Part shown: piece by piece, positions 24,226 to 26,836 of the stretch
Layout of the letters: each line of letters starts with the position of its first letter
Numbering within the stretch: position 1 is the stretch's first letter
NCBI GenBank assembly: GCA_020829485.1
Contig: JAIVFU010000086.1
Location: 1 to 26,836, forward strand
Direction of reading: 5' to 3'
DNA: 26,836 bases
Source: Nostoc sp. CHAB 5834
GTDB taxonomy: Bacteria; Cyanobacteriota; Cyanobacteriia; Cyanobacteriales; Nostocaceae
Made by a program: the position numbers and the translations under genes
The notes under the pieces: model-generated
Told to the model about the DNA's origin: nothing
Seen by the model: only the letters and a program-made list of their open reading frames with translations
Databases searched by the model: none

Positions 24226-25536
24226 TTAAAGTACAATTACTGCCTTGACTTGCAAATTAGTTAAGCTAGAAGCATTTTGGCTAGATAGTTTATTTAGTTG
24301 CACATGCACTTCCACTACTCTGGCATCAATATTGCTAGAGGGATCAGTGTTGATTAGATTTTGCCGCTTTACCTGCATACCAATCCAATCCACTCTTCCC
24401 TCTAATTCATTGCGTAGGGAATCACTACTTACCCGCACATCCTGTCCCGGACGCACTTTCTTGATATCACTTTGGTAGACTTCTACTACTGCATACATCT
24501 GGTCGGTTTGCCCTAGAGCCACAATTCCTTCATCGCCAACAGTTTCTCCGGCTCTTGTATTAATCTCCAAAATTCGACCGGCTTTAGGAGCCACAACATA
24601 AGCCTGCGCCAGTTGTACTCTAATTTTATCTGCCGTGGCTTGAGCGCTATCTACCTCTGCTTGTGCGTTTGCTATATCTGTTGGACGGACTTCAGCTGTT
24701 TGATTCAAGTTCGCTTTTGCTTCGTTAATCTGCTGTTGCAAGCTGGCGAGGGTTTGTTCCTGGTTGGCTTTTGCTTCGTTAAGTTGCTGTTGTAGGGTTG
24801 CGACAGTTCTTGTCTGGGTGGCTTGGCTTTCAATTAACGCTTGAGTGGAAGTTTCGGCGTTTAAGCGTCTGCTATCAACTTCTTGGCTAGAAATTGCTCC
24901 TGCTTTATATAAAGTCTCGTAGCGCTGCACATCAGCTTCGGCATTACGTCTCTCGGCTGCGACGCGAGCCACTGTTGCTTGCAAGCTCCGTTGTTGCCCA
25001 AGGAGTTCTGCTTCTATACGATTAATTGTGGCTTGCTGAGTTTTAATGTTTCCTTCTAGTTCTACTTGCAAACGATTCACAGTAGCTTGACGCGCTCCAA
25101 TTTCTCCCTGTTTGGCTCCAGCTTTTACCTGGTTAAGGCGGGTTTTGGCAACTTGAACTTGTTTTTGTGCTTCAGACAAACTAGCTTGTAGACGATCGCG
25201 ATTGTCCATAATCGCAATTACCTGCCCTGCTTTGACGCTATCGCCTTCTTTCACCGATAGTTGCTCTACTCGATTTCCTTCACCAGTTGAAGAAGGCGCT
25301 GACAGTTTTATTATTTCTCCCTTTGGTTCTAACCGCCCTAATGCTGTTACTGTTTTTACCACAGGCTGAACTGCTACTGGTGTTTTTTGTTTTTCATTAG
25401 CTGTAGCCTGAAGCTTCATCACCGCATAAACACTGATTCCGCCTATTGCTAGAGATGCAATTATTGCAAGTAGAACAGGCGATCGCACAAGATTCTGAGA
25501 AGACCTTAAACTCTCTGAATTCCTGTTTTGCTCCAT
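24226..25536 (-). CDS. devB: DevB family membrane fusion protein (HlyD type)
   Basis: This 436-residue adaptor has an N-terminal membrane anchor (PVLLAIIASLAIGGISVYAVM, about 20-40) and a split biotinyl-lipoyl domain (RLEPKGEIIKLSAP, then VKEGDSVKAGQVIAIMDNRD). A long alpha-helical hairpin of Gln/Ala-rich coiled coil follows (about 115-290), then the returning lipoyl half (VVAPKAGRILEINTRAGETV) and a beta-barrel end. It spans the periplasm to link the DevC permease with an outer-membrane TolC-like channel. It is the first gene of the operon. Which of the several DevBCA paralogues of such genomes this is cannot be told here. Confidence 0.92.
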   Translation of the reverse strand: MEQNRNSESLRSSQNLVRSPVLLAIIASLAIGGISVYAVMKLQATANEKQKTPVAVQPVVKTVTALGRLEPKGEIIKLSAPSSTGEGNRVEQLSVKEGDSVKAGQVIAIMDNRDRLQASLSEAQKQVQVAKTRLNQVKAGAKQGEIGARQATVNRLQVELEGNIKTQQATINRIEAELLGQQRSLQATVARVAAERRNAEADVQRYETLYKAGAISSQEVDSRRLNAETSTQALIESQATQTRTVATLQQQLNEAKANQEQTLASLQQQINEAKANLNQTAEVRPTDIANAQAEVDSAQATADKIRVQLAQAYVVAPKAGRILEINTRAGETVGDEGIVALGQTDQMYAVVEVYQSDIKKVRPGQDVRVSSDSLRNELEGRVDWIGMQVKRQNLINTDPSSNIDARVVEVHVQLNKLSSQNASSLTNLQVKAVIVL

Positions 25537-25569
25537 ACTATTTTCCCCTTACCACCAGTAGCAACTTGT

Positions 25570-25638
25570 ACTAAACTGTCCAGTTCAACTCATGCTAAAC
25601 TAAACTGACTAGTTTAGTCAATATGATACAACTAAACT
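25570..25638. promoter_or_regulatory. TetR operator candidates between devB and the regulator gene
   Basis: A perfect palindrome ACTAAACT-GACT-AGTTTAGT stands at 25599-25618. A weaker version, ACTAAACT-GTCC-AGTTCAAC, is at 25570-25589, and a single ACTAAACT half-site is at 25631-25638. On the minus strand, TTGACT (25616-25621) and TAGCAT (25592-25597), 18 bases apart, are plausible -35 and -10 boxes for devB, and the perfect palindrome sits between them. Binding by the adjacent TetR protein is inferred from symmetry and position. Confidence 0.65.
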
Positions 25639-25745
25639 TGTCAATCAATTTGCAAAGGCATTATGCAGCGAAATGCTATTCCTGCCGCCTGCCGCCTGCC
25701 TTGCAGCATCTATTAATATTGTTTATAAGAAAGGATGATTAATAA

Positions 25746-26360
25746 ATGGTACGCATCAAAGCTGACGAAGTTGATCGAGACAATTCCGTTGATAAAGTGG
25801 AGCAAATTCTGCAAGGGGCAATGCAAGAATTCCTTCAACATGGCTATGCTGGTACAAGCATGGATCGGGTAGCGGTAGCAGCAGGTGTTTCTAAAGCGAC
25901 AGTCTACAGCCACTTTCAAGATAAAAAAGGACTTTTTAAAGTACTGTTAGAGCAACTGGCAAGCAAAAAGAACAGCTCTATTTTTGGCACAGAACCTATT
26001 GAGGGAGAACCAGTCGTCATACTGCACCAGGTAGCAACCAAAGCATTAGAGCAGATGCTTAACGACAAAGAACATAGTGCATTTATGCGAGTACTAATCG
26101 GAGAATCTGGGCGTTTTCCTGAGTTAGCTCAAATTTGTGTTCGGGCGATGATTAAGCCAGTAGCGGAAACTCTCACTCACTACTTGGCATCTCCAGAACT
26201 AAAGATACCTGACCCAGAGGCAACAGCGAGAATACTCTTAGGAGCATTGGTGCATTTTCATATTACTCAAAATGTGATGCATGGAGAGGAAATTATACCA
26301 ATGGAAAGCGATCGCCTGATAGATGCCTTGACACACCTAATCACTAAATGCGCCGATTAG
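25746..26360 (+). CDS. TetR/AcrR family transcriptional regulator
   Basis: The 204-residue protein has an N-terminal helix-turn-helix domain (VEQILQGAMQEFLQHGYAGTS, then MDRVAVAAGVSKATVYSHFQDKKGLFKVLL, about 17-68). A helical ligand-binding domain with an AefR-like look follows (AFMRVLIGESGRFPELAQ near 115). It is divergent from devBCA across a 209-base gap containing palindromic operator candidates. It therefore probably represses both itself and the exporter operon until a ligand binds. AAGGA lies 12 bases upstream of the ATG. Confidence 0.93.
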   Translation: MVRIKADEVDRDNSVDKVEQILQGAMQEFLQHGYAGTSMDRVAVAAGVSKATVYSHFQDKKGLFKVLLEQLASKKNSSIFGTEPIEGEPVVILHQVATKALEQMLNDKEHSAFMRVLIGESGRFPELAQICVRAMIKPVAETLTHYLASPELKIPDPEATARILLGALVHFHITQNVMHGEEIIPMESDRLIDALTHLITKCAD

Positions 26361-26439
26361 ATTGGCTATTTACCGGCGCTTGTTCGCTGGGAAGGTCAAA
26401 TATCATCTTGATTGAGATCCTGTCCGCCAAATTACCCAT
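26344..26439 (-). CDS. Possible 31-residue ORF antisense to the tetR end
   Basis: The frame reads MGNLADRISIKMIFDLPSEQ then APVNSQSNRRI and stops. A GGGGAGGTG stretch lies about 12 bases upstream, a strong but distant ribosome-binding site. The upstream leader can fold through CACCTCCCCGCC (26450-26461) and GGCGGGGTGG, and TGTCCGC (26421-26427) pairs with GCGGACA (26529-26535). It overlaps the tetR stop by 17 bases. Function unknown; it may not be a gene. Confidence 0.3.
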   Translation of the reverse strand: MGNLADRISIKMIFDLPSEQAPVNSQSNRRI

Positions 26440-26562
26440 AATAAAAGAACACCTCCCCGCCTGCTCTTAGGGGAGACAAAGTACAGCTTTGGCGGGGTGG
26501 AGTTCTCCGGGTTTAATAAGTAATCAAGCGGACATGATTCAACTCAATGGTGGAATATTTGA

Positions 26563-26592
26563 CCCGGATTTCTCACAAGTGAGAAATCCGGG
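26563..26592. repeat. Perfect 14-bp-stem palindrome
   Basis: CCCGGATTTCTCAC at 26563-26576 and GTGAGAAATCCGGG at 26579-26592 pair without mismatch around a two-base AA centre. There is no T run, so it is not a standard terminator, although it lies about 200 bases after the tetR stop. Confidence 0.8.
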
Positions 26593-26619
26593 GGCCGCAT
26601 ATAATAACCAAAGGATACA

Positions 26620-26714
26620 TTAGACATCTCCGAAAATGAATTGTTTTGACGTTGCAATGCAACGTTAAAACAAGGGTTTCAGGTAACGCATAATTAATTT
26701 CTGGAGATGTCTAA
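26620..26714. mobile_element. 95-bp MITE with TTAGACATCTCC ends
   Basis: TTAGACATCTCC and GGAGATGTCTAA are perfect 12-base terminal inverted repeats. The interior holds another palindrome, TTGTTTTGACGTTGCA facing TGCAACGTTAAAACAA with one mismatch. No gene and no clear target duplication are seen. The final 122 bases of the window after it show no gene. Confidence 0.8.
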
Positions 26715-26836
26715 GTAAGTCGGCAGGAAAAATCATAACTATGTAACGAAAAGTTAACCAGAACTGTTAGAGCTAAATTTAATACGTTGTGTACTGTAGT
26801 TTCCTTTTTCCCCTCTAGCTTGAATACCACCAATCA

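Overview
The window comes from a filamentous, Nostoc/Calothrix-type cyanobacterium. It opens with the 3' end of psbA (photosystem II D1). HIP1 octamers (GCGATCGC) are scattered throughout, heptanucleotide tandem repeats and palindromic repeats fill the intergenic DNA, and a DevBCA-type glycolipid-exporter operon lies at the right end. These assignments rest on recognising protein families and motifs by eye; no database search was run.

Layout. (A) 1-4900, housekeeping: psbA 3' end with its terminator, aroC (chorismate synthase), a DUF3288 gene on the other strand, a 39-bp tandem repeat, and a ClpC chaperone gene. (B) 5059-9276: a probable toxin-antitoxin pair, an AI-2E/PerM-type membrane protein, a pyrF-pyrE fusion for the last two steps of UMP synthesis, and a cytochrome b561-like protein just upstream of it. 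(C) 9277-15540, an accessory region: a 21/42-bp palindromic array, a 49-codon small ORF, a hicBA pair, a 12-copy 21-bp array, remains of an NB-ARC/TPR protein that lacks its ATPase, an antitoxin whose toxin is split by a 163-bp inverted-repeat element, a PD-(D/E)XK nuclease, a second inverted-repeat element with a related folded core, and a PIN toxin with two near-identical antitoxin copies. (D) 15554-18299: an XPB-type helicase and its Bax1/DUF790 nuclease partner as overlapping genes; the helicase C-terminus appears to be built partly from dispersed repeats. (E) 18674-20100: a broken hybrid histidine kinase, a 91-bp MITE with a clean 7-bp target duplication, and a small leader-like peptide gene. 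(F) 20134-26360: a TPR protein, then devB-devC-devA on the minus strand, divergent from a TetR regulator, with palindromic operator candidates between them. The right edge holds a tiny ORF, a perfect 28-bp palindrome and another MITE.

How the parts relate. Region C has four toxin-antitoxin or antitoxin-like loci, and region B has a fifth about 5 kb away, in varied states: intact, toxin broken, antitoxin duplicated. Small non-autonomous repeats have repeatedly inserted here. The best candidates for something undescribed are (1) the folded core family found in two different inverted-repeat elements with compensatory base changes, one copy having split a RelE-like toxin, and (2) the repeat-derived C-terminal tail of the XPB helicase. 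The TetR/devBCA locus reads as a self-regulated export operon whose best operator falls between the -35 and -10 boxes proposed for devB.
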